From Segetibacter sp. (GTDB lineage: Bacteria > Bacteroidota > Bacteroidia > Chitinophagales > Chitinophagaceae), in assembly GCF_025963695.1 (NCBI RefSeq), contig NZ_JAOQAH010000107.1, positions 1 through 57,018 of the forward strand: a stretch of DNA of 57,018 bases, in the 5' to 3' direction. The position numbers and the translations under genes were made by a program. Every line of letters begins with the position of its first letter. Position 1 is the stretch's first letter. A model generated the notes under the pieces. The model did no database searches, was not told where the DNA came from, and saw only the letters and a list, made by a program, of their open reading frames with translations. Shown here in pieces: positions 41,370 through 50,061 of this stretch.

Positions 41370-43589
41370 ATGCCTTCTAACATTAATGATATTCGTAAAA
41401 AAAGCATCACTTCACTCGGTTACGGATTTGTTGCTCCTCAATATTTACCGAAAGGAAAGGATGAATATTACTTAAGAAACTTTCAAAACCAAAACGGCAT
41501 TAACTACCGGCAGCTTTCTGCCTACGAGATTGAAGTATTGGTACGCAACAGAAACACTTCTGAAAACTGGAATAAACTCTTGGTTTCCGATGCTTTCAAT
41601 CCGGAACTGGTTAAGAACTGTAAGTTTTTTGGATTGGTAAGAATTGGAAAACTTGAGCCTTTTGTGCTTGAATTTAGTGACCTCAAGGTTCCTGTTGGTT
41701 TATATAACTCTACCATCATTAGCTGCGACTTTGGTGACAACGTGGTGATCGACAATGTCAATTACTTGTCTCACTACATCATCGGAAGCGAAGTAATTAT
41801 TACCAATGTAAATGAGCTGGTAACCACAGATCATGCAAAATTCGGTAACGGTATTTTAAAAGAAGGTGAGGCTGAAGACATTAGAATATGGATGGAACTT
41901 AGCAATGAAAACGGCGGACGTAAAGTAATTCCATTCAACGGCATGCTGCCCGGAGACGCTTACTTATGGACAAAATTCAGAGATGATGAAGTGTTGCTTC
42001 AGAAGTTTAAAGAGTTTACGGAGGCAAAGTTCGATAAAAGAAGAGGCTATTATGGTAAAGTTGGCGATAGAACCGTAATTAAAAATTGTAGAATTGTAAA
42101 AGATGTATGGATAGGTTCTGATGCTTATTTAAAAGGTGCCAACAAGCTAAAAAATCTTACAATCAATTCCGGGCCTGAAGGCAAATCCCAAATTGGTGAA
42201 GGGTGCGAAATGGTAAACGGAGTCATGGGATTTGGCTGCCGCGCTTTTTATGGCGTTAAGGCTGTGAGGTTTGTAATGGCATCTCATTCTCAATTGAAAT
42301 ATGGCGCCCGTCTTATCAACTCTTACCTTGGCAACAATTCCACTATATCCTGTTGCGAAGTTTTAAATTCACTCATCTTTCCTGCGCACGAACAGCACCA
42401 CAACAACTCTTTTCTTACTGCCGCTACTGTCATGGGTCAAAGTAATATTGCTGCCGGAGCAACCATTGGTTCAAATCATAACAGTCGCAGCGCAGATGGT
42501 GAGCTGATGGCAGGAAGAGGCTTTTGGCCGGGCTTATGTGTTAGCCTAAAACACAACACAAAATTTGCCACGTTTACTATTGTTGCTAAGGGCGACTACC
42601 CCGCTGAATTAAACATTCCCATACCCTTTTCTTTAGTCAGCAACGATGTTACTAATAACAAGTTAGTTGTAATGCCTGCTTATTGGTTTATGTACAATAT
42701 GTATGCGCTAGAGAGAAACGGTTGGAAATACCTCGATCGGGATAAACGCCAGGAAAAAATACAGCACCTAGAGAATGAGTACCTGGCACCGGATAGTATC
42801 AATGAAATGGTTGAAGCACTTATGTTATTTCAACTACTTACTGGAAAAGCATGGTATAAAAAAGAAAGTCCGGATGCAGCGGTGACTGATGCTGAAGCAA
42901 CAACTAAAGGAAAACAACTATTAGAAACCGGCGATCTACAAGTAAATGAGTTAGAGATACTGGCCGAAGGTTTTGAGAATACAAAAAGAAAAGTAGTTCT
43001 CATTAAAGTATTGCGGGCTTACAACCTCTTTAAAGAACTCATTCAATACTATTGCGTGAACGAAGTAATAGGCTTGATAAAAGAAAAAGAAATAAAAGGC
43101 TTTCAGGACTTGCTAGCCTCATTGCCCTCAAAATACAGCCTCGAAGATTGGATGAACGTTGGTGGACAACTAATACCACGCGCGGAAGTGAACCAATTGA
43201 CAAAAAGAATTCGTGCAGGTAAATTAAAGTCTTGGGATGCATTGCATGACTTCTATTTGCAACAAGCAGATTTGTATAAGAGTCAAAAGCTTGCTCATGC
43301 ATTAGCAGCATTTCATAAAGCAACGGGTTCTCACGTAGGGAAAATGGATAAAAAAAGTTTTGATAATTTAGTAAGATCAGGGATTGCGACAAAAGAATGG
43401 ATGACACAAGGAATTTACGAATCGAGAGCCAAAGACTACACCAATTCTTTCAGAAAGATGCCATTCGAAAACCAGGAAGAAATGGATGCAGTAGTAGGCA
43501 AACTGGAAGACATCTCATTTATTAAACAGCAAAGAGAAGCATTGGAAAATTATAAAAAGCAGGCGGAGACTTATCTTAACTGGAAGTAA
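41370..43589 (+). CDS. DUF4954 family protein (left-handed beta-helix)
   Basis: The 739-residue cytoplasmic protein matches the Bacteroidota-specific DUF4954 family: 'YLRNFQNQNGINYRQLSAYEIEVL', 'LYNSTIISCDFGDNVVIDNVNYLSHYIIGS', 'GKVGDRTVIKNCRIVKDVWIGSDAYLKGANKLKNLTINS', 'EHQHHNNSFLTA-like', and 'GATIGSNHNSRSADGELMAGRGFWPGLCVSLKHNTKFA'. The hexapeptide-like repeats are those of acyl/nucleotidyl-transferase beta-helices. The last 250 residues are helical. No activity is established. Its position next to glmS suggests a role near amino-sugar nucleotide metabolism, which is context only. The start at 41370 is the only good ATG. Confidence 0.88.
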   Translation: MPSNINDIRKKSITSLGYGFVAPQYLPKGKDEYYLRNFQNQNGINYRQLSAYEIEVLVRNRNTSENWNKLLVSDAFNPELVKNCKFFGLVRIGKLEPFVLEFSDLKVPVGLYNSTIISCDFGDNVVIDNVNYLSHYIIGSEVIITNVNELVTTDHAKFGNGILKEGEAEDIRIWMELSNENGGRKVIPFNGMLPGDAYLWTKFRDDEVLLQKFKEFTEAKFDKRRGYYGKVGDRTVIKNCRIVKDVWIGSDAYLKGANKLKNLTINSGPEGKSQIGEGCEMVNGVMGFGCRAFYGVKAVRFVMASHSQLKYGARLINSYLGNNSTISCCEVLNSLIFPAHEQHHNNSFLTAATVMGQSNIAAGATIGSNHNSRSADGELMAGRGFWPGLCVSLKHNTKFATFTIVAKGDYPAELNIPIPFSLVSNDVTNNKLVVMPAYWFMYNMYALERNGWKYLDRDKRQEKIQHLENEYLAPDSINEMVEALMLFQLLTGKAWYKKESPDAAVTDAEATTKGKQLLETGDLQVNELEILAEGFENTKRKVVLIKVLRAYNLFKELIQYYCVNEVIGLIKEKEIKGFQDLLASLPSKYSLEDWMNVGGQLIPRAEVNQLTKRIRAGKLKSWDALHDFYLQQADLYKSQKLAHALAAFHKATGSHVGKMDKKSFDNLVRSGIATKEWMTQGIYESRAKDYTNSFRKMPFENQEEMDAVVGKLEDISFIKQQREALENYKKQAETYLNWK

Positions 43590-43695
43590 ACTTCTTTTTT
43601 CTACAGTAGAAGACATCAAGCAACATTATGTATTTGGAAACCCAGTTGGTTATGTGTTGCCAACGAGGCTAATAGACTTCCGGTGCCCGTAATAA

Positions 43696-43739
43696 AAATA
43701 AAAAGCTGCAACAGGTTTTGGTTGAAACACAATTGCAGC
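43696..43739 (-). terminator. Rho-independent terminator of the small membrane protein gene
   Basis: GCTGCAA at 43705-43711 pairs with TTGCAGC at 43733-43739, with extra pairing inside. On the minus strand the stem is followed by TTTTTATTTTTATT, 56 nt past the small gene's stop. Confidence 0.75.
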
Positions 43740-43794
43740 ATATCTCAGATTTTGGGATAATAAAACTAGAAAAGGATCCGGAGACCGTTAGAAG

Positions 43795-43908
43795 TTATCC
43801 TAAACCATGCCCCAGTAATATATAAGCCCAGTAGCCTATTACCCCTGCTACAATAATAGCAAGAGTTACCTTTTCAATTAAATCGTGATTGTGTGTAGAT
43901 TTGTCCAT
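43795..43908 (-). CDS. 37-residue single-pass membrane protein
   Basis: This is a short reading frame of 37 codons: MDKSTHNHDLIEKVTLAI, then a hydrophobic helix 'IVAGVIGYWAYILLG', then a short HGLG end. The charge pattern (His-rich cytosolic end, one transmembrane helix of about 19 residues, almost no tail) and a dedicated terminator suggest a real mini-protein. I do not recognise it. Such proteins often bind a membrane partner, for example as small subunits of oxidases or transporters. No partner gene is adjacent. It lies convergent to the DUF4954 gene and divergent from the DUF922 gene. Confidence 0.6.
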   Translation of the reverse strand: MDKSTHNHDLIEKVTLAIIVAGVIGYWAYILLGHGLG

Positions 43909-44295
43909 AGTACAAATAATTATAATGGTGATTAATAAATTACAAAGCGCTGAGGTGGCTTTTCATAGTATGGAGCAAATAAGACCGGTTTTAGCAATTA
44001 GCCCTATAAAACAACCCGTAGTTATTTCAGCATAAAGTTAAAGTTCTTTTTTAACATTTGGCTTCTTTAATAAAAAAAGTTGTTAAAACCTGAAGAAAAG
44101 CGTTTTTTCTAACCACTTTCCCCTTTAAGCGTTTTTTAATAATTCGGGTGCACAAACTTCAGGTAGTTCAAAAAAAAACACCAAGACATTGCTTTCAAAA
44201 AACGGACAACTTCTCCTGTCCGGTTAGTCATTTATACTTTTTAACCTAAATCAGCGTTTAAAAAAAATCATTAACGCTATTTAAGAGAAAGTTAG

Positions 44296-44838
44296 GTGAA
44301 AGCTCTTCTAATTATTTCATTTGTAAGTACAATTACCATACACTCCTTCGCTCAAGAGAGCAGAATAGTTTGGAACAAGACACAACTACTTCAATGGTTT
44401 GACTTTGCAGGCCATGTTAATGATACCAGCCGGTTTGATGCAGAAAGTTTTGCAGAAGTAAGATTTACATACAATTTCAAAAGCCCTACAAATTTTTCTT
44501 TTGACGTGTTTGCTAACTTCCATAAGAATCTTTCGTGGTGCAAAAAAGAATACCAGTCAGAAGATTTATTAAAACATGAGCAGCTGCACTTTGATATTGC
44601 AGGATTATATTCAAGAAAATTAAAAGAGGCTTTTGAGACCTATCAATACTCAAATGATTATAAAAACGAAATACAGCAGATATTCAACCAAAAGAAAATA
44701 GAATATCATTTATCGCAACAACAATACGACGTAGAAACGAACCATTCGCTTAACAAGGAAAGGCAAAAGGATTGGGAAAAATATATTCATGAACAGCTGA
44801 ATGAACCAAAATTTACATTCAACTACGTAAAGAAATAA
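44296..44838 (+). CDS. DUF922-like secreted protein with HExxH motif
   Basis: The 180-residue product starts with GTG and has a signal peptide ending SFAQ. The mature domain resembles DUF922, a family of predicted secreted Zn-dependent proteases: 'ESRIVWNKTQLLQWFDFAG' at the start and HEQLH at 94-98 as the zinc-binding HExxH with 'DIAGLYSRKL' after it. Catalysis is unproven. The purine-rich AAGAGAAAG precedes the GTG start. It stands alone, with a candidate terminator hairpin (44931-44954). Confidence 0.78.
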   Translation: MKALLIISFVSTITIHSFAQESRIVWNKTQLLQWFDFAGHVNDTSRFDAESFAEVRFTYNFKSPTNFSFDVFANFHKNLSWCKKEYQSEDLLKHEQLHFDIAGLYSRKLKEAFETYQYSNDYKNEIQQIFNQKKIEYHLSQQQYDVETNHSLNKERQKDWEKYIHEQLNEPKFTFNYVKK

Positions 44839-44930
44839 ACCTGCGAGAAAGGCAAAGCTAAATACCGCTTACCAACTATCACTGATCTTGATTTTACTAA
44901 AACACAAATTTTATCTCCTTAAGAAAATTA

Positions 44931-44954
44931 AACTTTTTGCTTTAACAAAAAGTT
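44931..44954 (+). terminator. A/T-rich terminator-like hairpin
   Basis: AACTTTTTG at 44931-44939 pairs with CAAAAAGTT at 44946-44954 across CTTTAA. There is no following T run, so the terminator call is weak. Confidence 0.35.
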
Positions 44955-45032
44955 ATCTCACTACAATAAAATCTGGGTGGCTATTTGCTTTTGCAGGAAC
45001 TGAACGACTGAAAAACTACGTTCACCATTTAT

Positions 45033-45698
45033 ATGAAAAAGCAAATTTTACTTTTAGCCACTATTATTATTTCAACGCTTGCAATGGGCCAGGTGAAGCC
45101 GGCTTTCGGAATCAGAGCAGGTGTTACTTCCTCGGGTATGCGGGGCGATGCAGTTGACAATCTCGGAAACATGCTCGATTTTACAAACGGCATGATTGCC
45201 ACAAGCAATCGCCAGGGTTTCTTTGCTGGAGGCTATGCATCTATACCTATTAGTTCGAACGTGTCAGTAGAACCTGCTTTGTATTACTCACAGAAAGGAT
45301 ACGAAATGAAGGGCGCATTAAATTTGAAAGGTGTTGAATTTTTAGGTGCCAATGCGAAGGCAAAATTGAATTCCCAGTATATAGATATACCAGTGGTTGT
45401 AAAAGCAAATTTCAACGGCTTTCAGATATTTGCAGGTCCACAACTTTCTTATCTTGTTAATGCAAACCTTACTACTACCGCCAGTGTGTTAGGATTTAAT
45501 TTGCTAAATAACAAGATGGATGCGACCAATCAGTTTAACAAGATGGACTTTGGTTTTACAGGTGGATTGGGGTACCAGATCAGCCGTGGAATTAATGTAA
45601 TGGCATCGTACGATTATGGATTATTGAAAGCTGATGCAAATAGAAATATTAATTCTTATAATCAATCCTTTAAAGTAGGTATAGGAATGGGTTTATAG
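45033..45698 (+). CDS. PorT-like outer-membrane beta-barrel protein
   Basis: The 221-residue protein has a signal peptide (MKKQILLLATIIISTLAMGQ). It then shows an 8-stranded barrel pattern common in Bacteroidota: 'AFGIRAGVTSSGM', 'FFAGGYASIPISSNVSVEPALYYSQKGYEM', 'SQYIDIPVVVKANFNGFQIFAGPQLSYLV', 'MDFGFTGGLGYQISRGINVMASYDYGLL' and a final 'FKVGIGMGL' strand ending in Leu. 'QYIDIPVVVK' is a hallmark of the porin/PorT-like (PF13568) family. The function is unassigned. It is closed by a strong terminator. Confidence 0.88.
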   Translation: MKKQILLLATIIISTLAMGQVKPAFGIRAGVTSSGMRGDAVDNLGNMLDFTNGMIATSNRQGFFAGGYASIPISSNVSVEPALYYSQKGYEMKGALNLKGVEFLGANAKAKLNSQYIDIPVVVKANFNGFQIFAGPQLSYLVNANLTTTASVLGFNLLNNKMDATNQFNKMDFGFTGGLGYQISRGINVMASYDYGLLKADANRNINSYNQSFKVGIGMGL

Positions 45699-45706
45699 TA
45701 TCATTA

Positions 45707-45749
45707 AAAAAGCTCATTGGCTTCAAGGATTGAAGCGAGTGAGCTTTTT
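45707..45749 (+). terminator. Rho-independent terminator of the beta-barrel gene
   Basis: AAAAAGCTCA at 45707-45716 pairs with TGAGCTTTTT at 45740-45749, with an inner GCTTCA/TGAAGC stem. A C and five T follow. Confidence 0.85.
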
Positions 45750-45781
45750 CTTTTTAGTAGTATTTATATAAAATGGTTATC

Positions 45782-46534
45782 TCAATAATCTGACTCGTAT
45801 TTCTGCAAAGCGGTTCTTAATTTATTTAAGTGCGTTTCTTCCCCCCAAATTCTTTCTCCTTTCAGATCATTTAAATGAGCGATTATTTCAGAGGCAATGT
45901 CTTCATTCATTTGGCTCTGATATAATCTTATGGCTTGCTCTTTATCTATACCGCAATTGAGTAAACCATCTGTATTATTTACCAGGCTAACCCCTAAGTC
46001 TTCTTCAAGTTTTTTTACATGAAGTTCTAGTTGTTGATGTGAAATTCTTTTAGCATATGGGAGATCTTCGTAGAAAAGAACGTCTAAATTAACATACAGC
46101 TGAACAACTGCAGCGCGACAAATTGCATGGTCTATATGACTGCCAATACCTAAGGGACAAAGCAGCAATCCGTCTACATTTTGTTCGAGCAAATTTTTTA
46201 ACTCTTCTATTAAATCAAGCTCATTTTGCCGGAAAGGTTGCTCTTGAAAAATGTAGCCGTTTCTTAAAGGAGCATCAAGGAGATCAAGATTAATGATATT
46301 GATGTTTTCGTTTAAGGTTTTATAAAATGCTGCGTCTTCAGACTTTCTTAAAAGACTTACCGCAATAGTCTCCTTATTTTCTACCGGTATGGCGGTCCAT
46401 CTTGTAACAGTGAAACAATTAATGATTGTGACAGGAATATTATTGTTGGCGCACTTTGAAATAGTAAGCGCTAAGCCAAACGCAGCGTCGTCGATGTGTG
46501 GAGAAAGAATATAAAGTTTCAATGGCTCATTCAT
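45782..46534 (-). CDS. PIG-L family deacetylase
   Basis: The 250-residue cytoplasmic protein matches the LmbE/PIG-L fold: 'LYILSPHIDDAAFGLALTI' gives the zinc motif PHxDD (usually PHPDD; here Ile14) at 12-16, and 'GIGSHIDHAICRAAV' near residue 133 gives the HxxH ligand. Members deacetylate N-acetylglucosaminyl or related groups. It sits 166 bp after the carbamoyltransferase in the same direction, so a combined amino-sugar modification is plausible but not shown. The Ile in the motif is a minor deviation. Confidence 0.87.
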   Translation of the reverse strand: MNEPLKLYILSPHIDDAAFGLALTISKCANNNIPVTIINCFTVTRWTAIPVENKETIAVSLLRKSEDAAFYKTLNENINIINLDLLDAPLRNGYIFQEQPFRQNELDLIEELKNLLEQNVDGLLLCPLGIGSHIDHAICRAAVVQLYVNLDVLFYEDLPYAKRISHQQLELHVKKLEEDLGVSLVNNTDGLLNCGIDKEQAIRLYQSQMNEDIASEIIAHLNDLKGERIWGEETHLNKLRTALQKYESDY

Positions 46535-46601
46535 TTGTTATGGTCACCTTTCTACATATTTGGTTGAAAGAAAAACATAACTATAATCGTTAAAAGAAGA
46601 G

Positions 46602-46688
46602 AAGCAGGCAGCAAGCATGTTGAATAGAATTATTACCCGTACAAGTGAGTGACACAACGATGTTCAACTATAGCTCAACTGCCTGCTT
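46602..46688 (+). repeat. Dispersed intergenic repeat, copy 13, within an 87-bp hairpin element
   Basis: The core is at 46639-46664 (GTACAAGT and GAGTGACACAACGATGTT), 36 nt past the carbamoyltransferase stop. AAGCAGGCAG at 46602-46611 and CTGCCTGCTT at 46679-46688 form a perfect 10-bp inverted repeat around it. GCAAGCATGTTGAATAGAA at 46611-46629 repeats the right half of copy 11, so a second, partial copy lies in tandem. Confidence 0.85.
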
Positions 46689-46700
46689 ACATAACAACGC

Positions 46701-48386
46701 TTATTGGGCAACCTTTGCGTTCATTAGCTTCATAGGGTTAGCCACTTCGTTCTTTTTTGAAATGATGTAAGGAGGAACGACCAGGTAATGAATTGCATTA
46801 TTGACATAACAATTTATTGCATCGGTTAACGTCTCGACCATCGTTTCATTTTTTCCATTAAAGGAAGTATTTGCGATAATACCAACGCCTGTTTTTTGCT
46901 TAAAGTTTTTCATCAGGTTGTAGATAAACTCGTTGTCTTGCTTGCTTACGGTTTGTATTCGGGCGCTGTGATCTACGTGCTCAATTGTCGGGAATTTGTC
47001 TTTGTACTTATCCTGCAAAAAGGCAGTAAAAAGCATGAAAGGAGTTCTTCCTTTAAACTTAAAATATTCGCTTACATCCTCTTCTAAAACAAAAGGCGCA
47101 ATCGGGCGAAACCATTCGCGGCCCTTTATAAAGGCGTTGATCCAAAATTTATTTACGGCATACCGGGTATCAGCGACTATACTGCGATTGCCTAACGCTC
47201 TTGGGCCAAACTCACTATTGCTTTGAAACACACACAAGATTTTGCCCCAATACAAATGGTTTGCGCAAACTTCTATCAGATTATCGGGCTGTTCGATGCT
47301 TAGGTCCGGATAATTTTTAAGCAGTTTTGTTACTTCGTGAATATTTACATCCGGGCCTAAGTAATCTAACCGCCAGTTATAATCGTTTTTAATTTTATAG
47401 CACTCGATAGCACCGTATAAAGCACAGCCAACAGATGAACCACCATCATGCGGAGCGGGAGGAATAAACAAGTCGTACCCTTGCTCTAACACCTTGGTAT
47501 TGGCTACACAGTTGAGTGCACAACCTCCGGCATAGGCAATGTTCTTTGTACCTGTTACCTGGCTTAACCAGTTTGCAATCTCAATTAAAGCCTTCTCAAA
47601 AACGTCCTGGCCTTTGGCTGCAAAATCGGCTTTCTCCTGAAAGGTTTTTATCTCTTCTTTATACGCGTATTCTTTGCTCTTAAACATCTGCTGCCATTCT
47701 TCCGGAATAAAGACTTCTCCTTCCTTTACAATTAAGTCAGGCAAGTCCAGTGCATCAAGATTACCATACGCGGCAAGGCCCATCACTTTGCCTTCGCTGC
47801 CCTCGCCTTCGAACAAACAATTGGTGAGCTTATAATAGAAGTTGCCCAACCCATGAGGAGCTTCAGGATTACGATCGTGCAGCTGCTTTTTAATGCACTT
47901 GATTTCGCCATTAGCGCAATAGTAATAAGAGGCAACCTCAAACAAATTTGCCTTACCTTCTTTGCCCGGATAGTCGTACTTAATGTGTTCGACCGGGCTA
48001 CCAACACTGTCAATAATCATAACTGCACACTTCTCAAAACCGCTGGGAGGGTAACAGCTATATAGGTGGGAAAGGTGATGAGAAATTTCTATAATACGCG
48101 CATCGGGCTTTAGATTTAGAACTGTTCTAAGTTCCTCGTGGTATTGTTCTTTTTTTTCAATCTCGGTATCAGCGCTCCAACATTCCACCACCAGGTCATA
48201 TGGTCGGTCTACTGCAGGAATACGTTCTTTATACAACTTCATATCCCCCAATCTTCCCCAGTGATGTTTGCGTTTTGTCAATCGTTCTTTATGAATTGAC
48301 ATAACATGTTTACCGCCTTCGAATATTGAAATAGTTCCATCTTGTGTCCTGTTGATTCCCAGGATAGAAGGTGCGCTCATAAGCAA
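46701..48386 (-). CDS. Carbamoyltransferase (NodU/CmcH family)
   Basis: The 561-residue protein has the two-domain layout of the family. The N-terminal ASKHA/Kae1-like domain starts 'SILGINRTQDGTISIFEGGKHVMSIHKERLTKRKHH', with 'HHLSHLYSCYPPSGFEKCAVMIIDSVG' and 'GEGSEGKVMGLAAYG'. The C-terminal domain has 'NSEFGPRALGNRSIVADTR' and 'WFRPIAPFVLEED'. These enzymes use carbamoyl phosphate and ATP to O-carbamoylate a sugar or antibiotic. The acceptor is unknown. The PIG-L gene downstream is the only obvious partner; no polyketide or nonribosomal synthetase is in the window. The Met at residue 3 is an alternative start. Confidence 0.92.
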   Translation of the reverse strand: MLMSAPSILGINRTQDGTISIFEGGKHVMSIHKERLTKRKHHWGRLGDMKLYKERIPAVDRPYDLVVECWSADTEIEKKEQYHEELRTVLNLKPDARIIEISHHLSHLYSCYPPSGFEKCAVMIIDSVGSPVEHIKYDYPGKEGKANLFEVASYYYCANGEIKCIKKQLHDRNPEAPHGLGNFYYKLTNCLFEGEGSEGKVMGLAAYGNLDALDLPDLIVKEGEVFIPEEWQQMFKSKEYAYKEEIKTFQEKADFAAKGQDVFEKALIEIANWLSQVTGTKNIAYAGGCALNCVANTKVLEQGYDLFIPPAPHDGGSSVGCALYGAIECYKIKNDYNWRLDYLGPDVNIHEVTKLLKNYPDLSIEQPDNLIEVCANHLYWGKILCVFQSNSEFGPRALGNRSIVADTRYAVNKFWINAFIKGREWFRPIAPFVLEEDVSEYFKFKGRTPFMLFTAFLQDKYKDKFPTIEHVDHSARIQTVSKQDNEFIYNLMKNFKQKTGVGIIANTSFNGKNETMVETLTDAINCYVNNAIHYLVVPPYIISKKNEVANPMKLMNAKVAQ

Positions 48387-48550
48387 GAAAAAGTTTAGAA
48401 TTTGATGTGTAAATACTTTTCATTGTATTATAAAAAATTGTACCACAACAAATTAAAACACTACTTCTACGATAACAGCAAGTACGCAGATGAAGCAAGA
48501 GAAAGTGTAAAGAATGCACTAGCAGGTAGCGATGGAATTTAAGCAGCTTA

Positions 48551-49981
48551 TTATTGAAGCCTGAGTTCTAGTACCTCTTTTGTTGCAGCACTTATCTTAA
48601 AACGATCATCTATCCTATGGCCAACAATCCAGATGATTTTTTTATCCATTTCTACCACCCAAACATTTTCCTTTTCAGTCTTTGAAAGTTTCTGATCGCC
48701 AAAAAAGCGGCTCAACTTTTTCTTTTTCTTCATACCTAAGGGGTAGAAATAATCACCTTGTTTCCATTTTCGTAAAAGCAGGGGAAATGCAATTAAAGCA
48801 CCGTCGACAGCGGCGATAGTTTTGTCTAACGGAACTTGAAAATTGCCGCCTGGTTTAACTGTTCTTAGAAGCAATTCTCCCCCATTAAAAATTACTTGTT
48901 TATCCTTTTCTTCTATTAAAATGTTGGATGCTTCGGTTGTTGCAATGGGAGATATGATCAGCCATTTTCGGTTTTTAATTATCCGGTGGGAGGGTGATAG
49001 AACGTATTTACCTGTTTCGCTTTCAAGCAGCCTTACAACTTCCGCAACCTGGTTAGCATTAAATCCAAAATCCTTTATAATCTCATAAACTATCGTTGAA
49101 ACCGGGGCGCTTCTTTGCAGCTTTAAAACGGGAATATGTATCTCGTTTGTCTTTACTTCGAGCAATTTCTTTTTGTGCTGTTCTACTGCTTGTTTGTACA
49201 ACTCTTCAGCCTCGGTAAACCGCTCAATATTCTTTAGCAGGTTGTCCTCAACTTGGGGATAGATTTCTTTTAGTACGGGGAAAAGGTGTTGTCGAAAAAA
49301 GTTCCGCGTGTATTTGTCGGTCAGGTTCGAACTATCTTCCACATAGCTCAATTGATTTTGCGTCGCATACTCCAACAGCTCCTCCTTTTTTGCAAATAGT
49401 AATGGTCTGAAAATTTTTGCTTGTACAGGTAAAATGCCATGTAAACCGGCAATACCTGTTCCTTTAAAAAGATTCATCAATATTGTTTCGATGTTGTCGT
49501 TTGCATGGTGGGCCGTTACGATGAATTGAGGCTTGAGGTGTGAGTTGTCGGTGGTGAGTGGTGAGTTGTCGGTTGTAAGTTCTGGCTGCCCCATGAAAGG
49601 AGGGCTTGCAGTTTCCTTATTAGCCATTACTTCTTCCCCGTTTATTATTGAGTTGAACCAATCATACCTAAGTCTTCTGGCTGCGATTTGAATGGAAACT
49701 TTATTGTCTGTTGCATACTTTTCAGTCTCAAATTCTTGAACCAAAACTTGTTTACCATACTTTTCACCAAGGCTTCTTACGAACTGTTCATCTCTTTCAC
49801 TTTCCGCTCCTCTTAGTTGAAAATTGCAGTGGGCAATCACGAAATTATAGCCGGCATGATACATCAGGTGGCACAAAACAACACTGTCTACTCCCCCACT
49901 TACAGCAAGTAACTGTTTTTGCTTAGACTGAATAAAAGCAAATTGCTTAAGGTGCTGAATAAAACTTTCTAACAAATTCAT
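48551..49981 (-). CDS. tilS: tRNA(Ile)-lysidine synthase
   Basis: The 476-residue enzyme modifies C34 of the CAU-anticodon tRNA-Ile to lysidine. The ATP pyrophosphatase loop is SGGVDS at 28-33, with 'AHCNFQLRGAESERDEQFV' (HCN/LR block) and 'VTAHHANDNIETILMNLFKGTG' (HH-DN motif) downstream. Between them, residues about 115-151 form a non-conserved insert including two 7-residue repeats TTDNSPL and TTDNSHL (136-149). The C-terminal 'LRKWKQGDYFYPLGMKKKKKLSRFFGDQKLS' is the TilS C-domain. The gene lies behind the glnS terminator and is probably transcribed separately. Confidence 0.95.
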   Translation of the reverse strand: MNLLESFIQHLKQFAFIQSKQKQLLAVSGGVDSVVLCHLMYHAGYNFVIAHCNFQLRGAESERDEQFVRSLGEKYGKQVLVQEFETEKYATDNKVSIQIAARRLRYDWFNSIINGEEVMANKETASPPFMGQPELTTDNSPLTTDNSHLKPQFIVTAHHANDNIETILMNLFKGTGIAGLHGILPVQAKIFRPLLFAKKEELLEYATQNQLSYVEDSSNLTDKYTRNFFRQHLFPVLKEIYPQVEDNLLKNIERFTEAEELYKQAVEQHKKKLLEVKTNEIHIPVLKLQRSAPVSTIVYEIIKDFGFNANQVAEVVRLLESETGKYVLSPSHRIIKNRKWLIISPIATTEASNILIEEKDKQVIFNGGELLLRTVKPGGNFQVPLDKTIAAVDGALIAFPLLLRKWKQGDYFYPLGMKKKKKLSRFFGDQKLSKTEKENVWVVEMDKKIIWIVGHRIDDRFKISAATKEVLELRLQ

Positions 49982-49996
49982 ATTGGTAAAATAAAT

Positions 49997-50025
49997 GAAA
50001 AGCCGGCTTATCGGGCCGGCTTTTC
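49997..50025 (-). terminator. Rho-independent terminator of glnS
   Basis: GAAAAGCCGGC at 49997-50007 pairs with GCCGGCTTTTC at 50015-50025. It lies 37 nt past the glnS stop on the minus strand and is followed by ATTTATTTT. Confidence 0.88.
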
Positions 50026-50061
50026 TTATTGGTAGTAATTAAATAATCTATCAATCAACAA

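Larger units (their letters stand above)
43590..44295. other. 706-bp region with one small unlisted gene
   Basis: The region contains the 37-residue membrane protein gene at 43795-43908 and its terminator. A further 387 bp (43909-44295) is AT-rich, with a CGGACA/TGTCCG hairpin at 44203-44222 and a near-consensus -7 element TACTTTTT at 44235-44242. The latter two could form the control region of the GTG-started gene at 44296. I see no other gene there. Confidence 0.6.
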
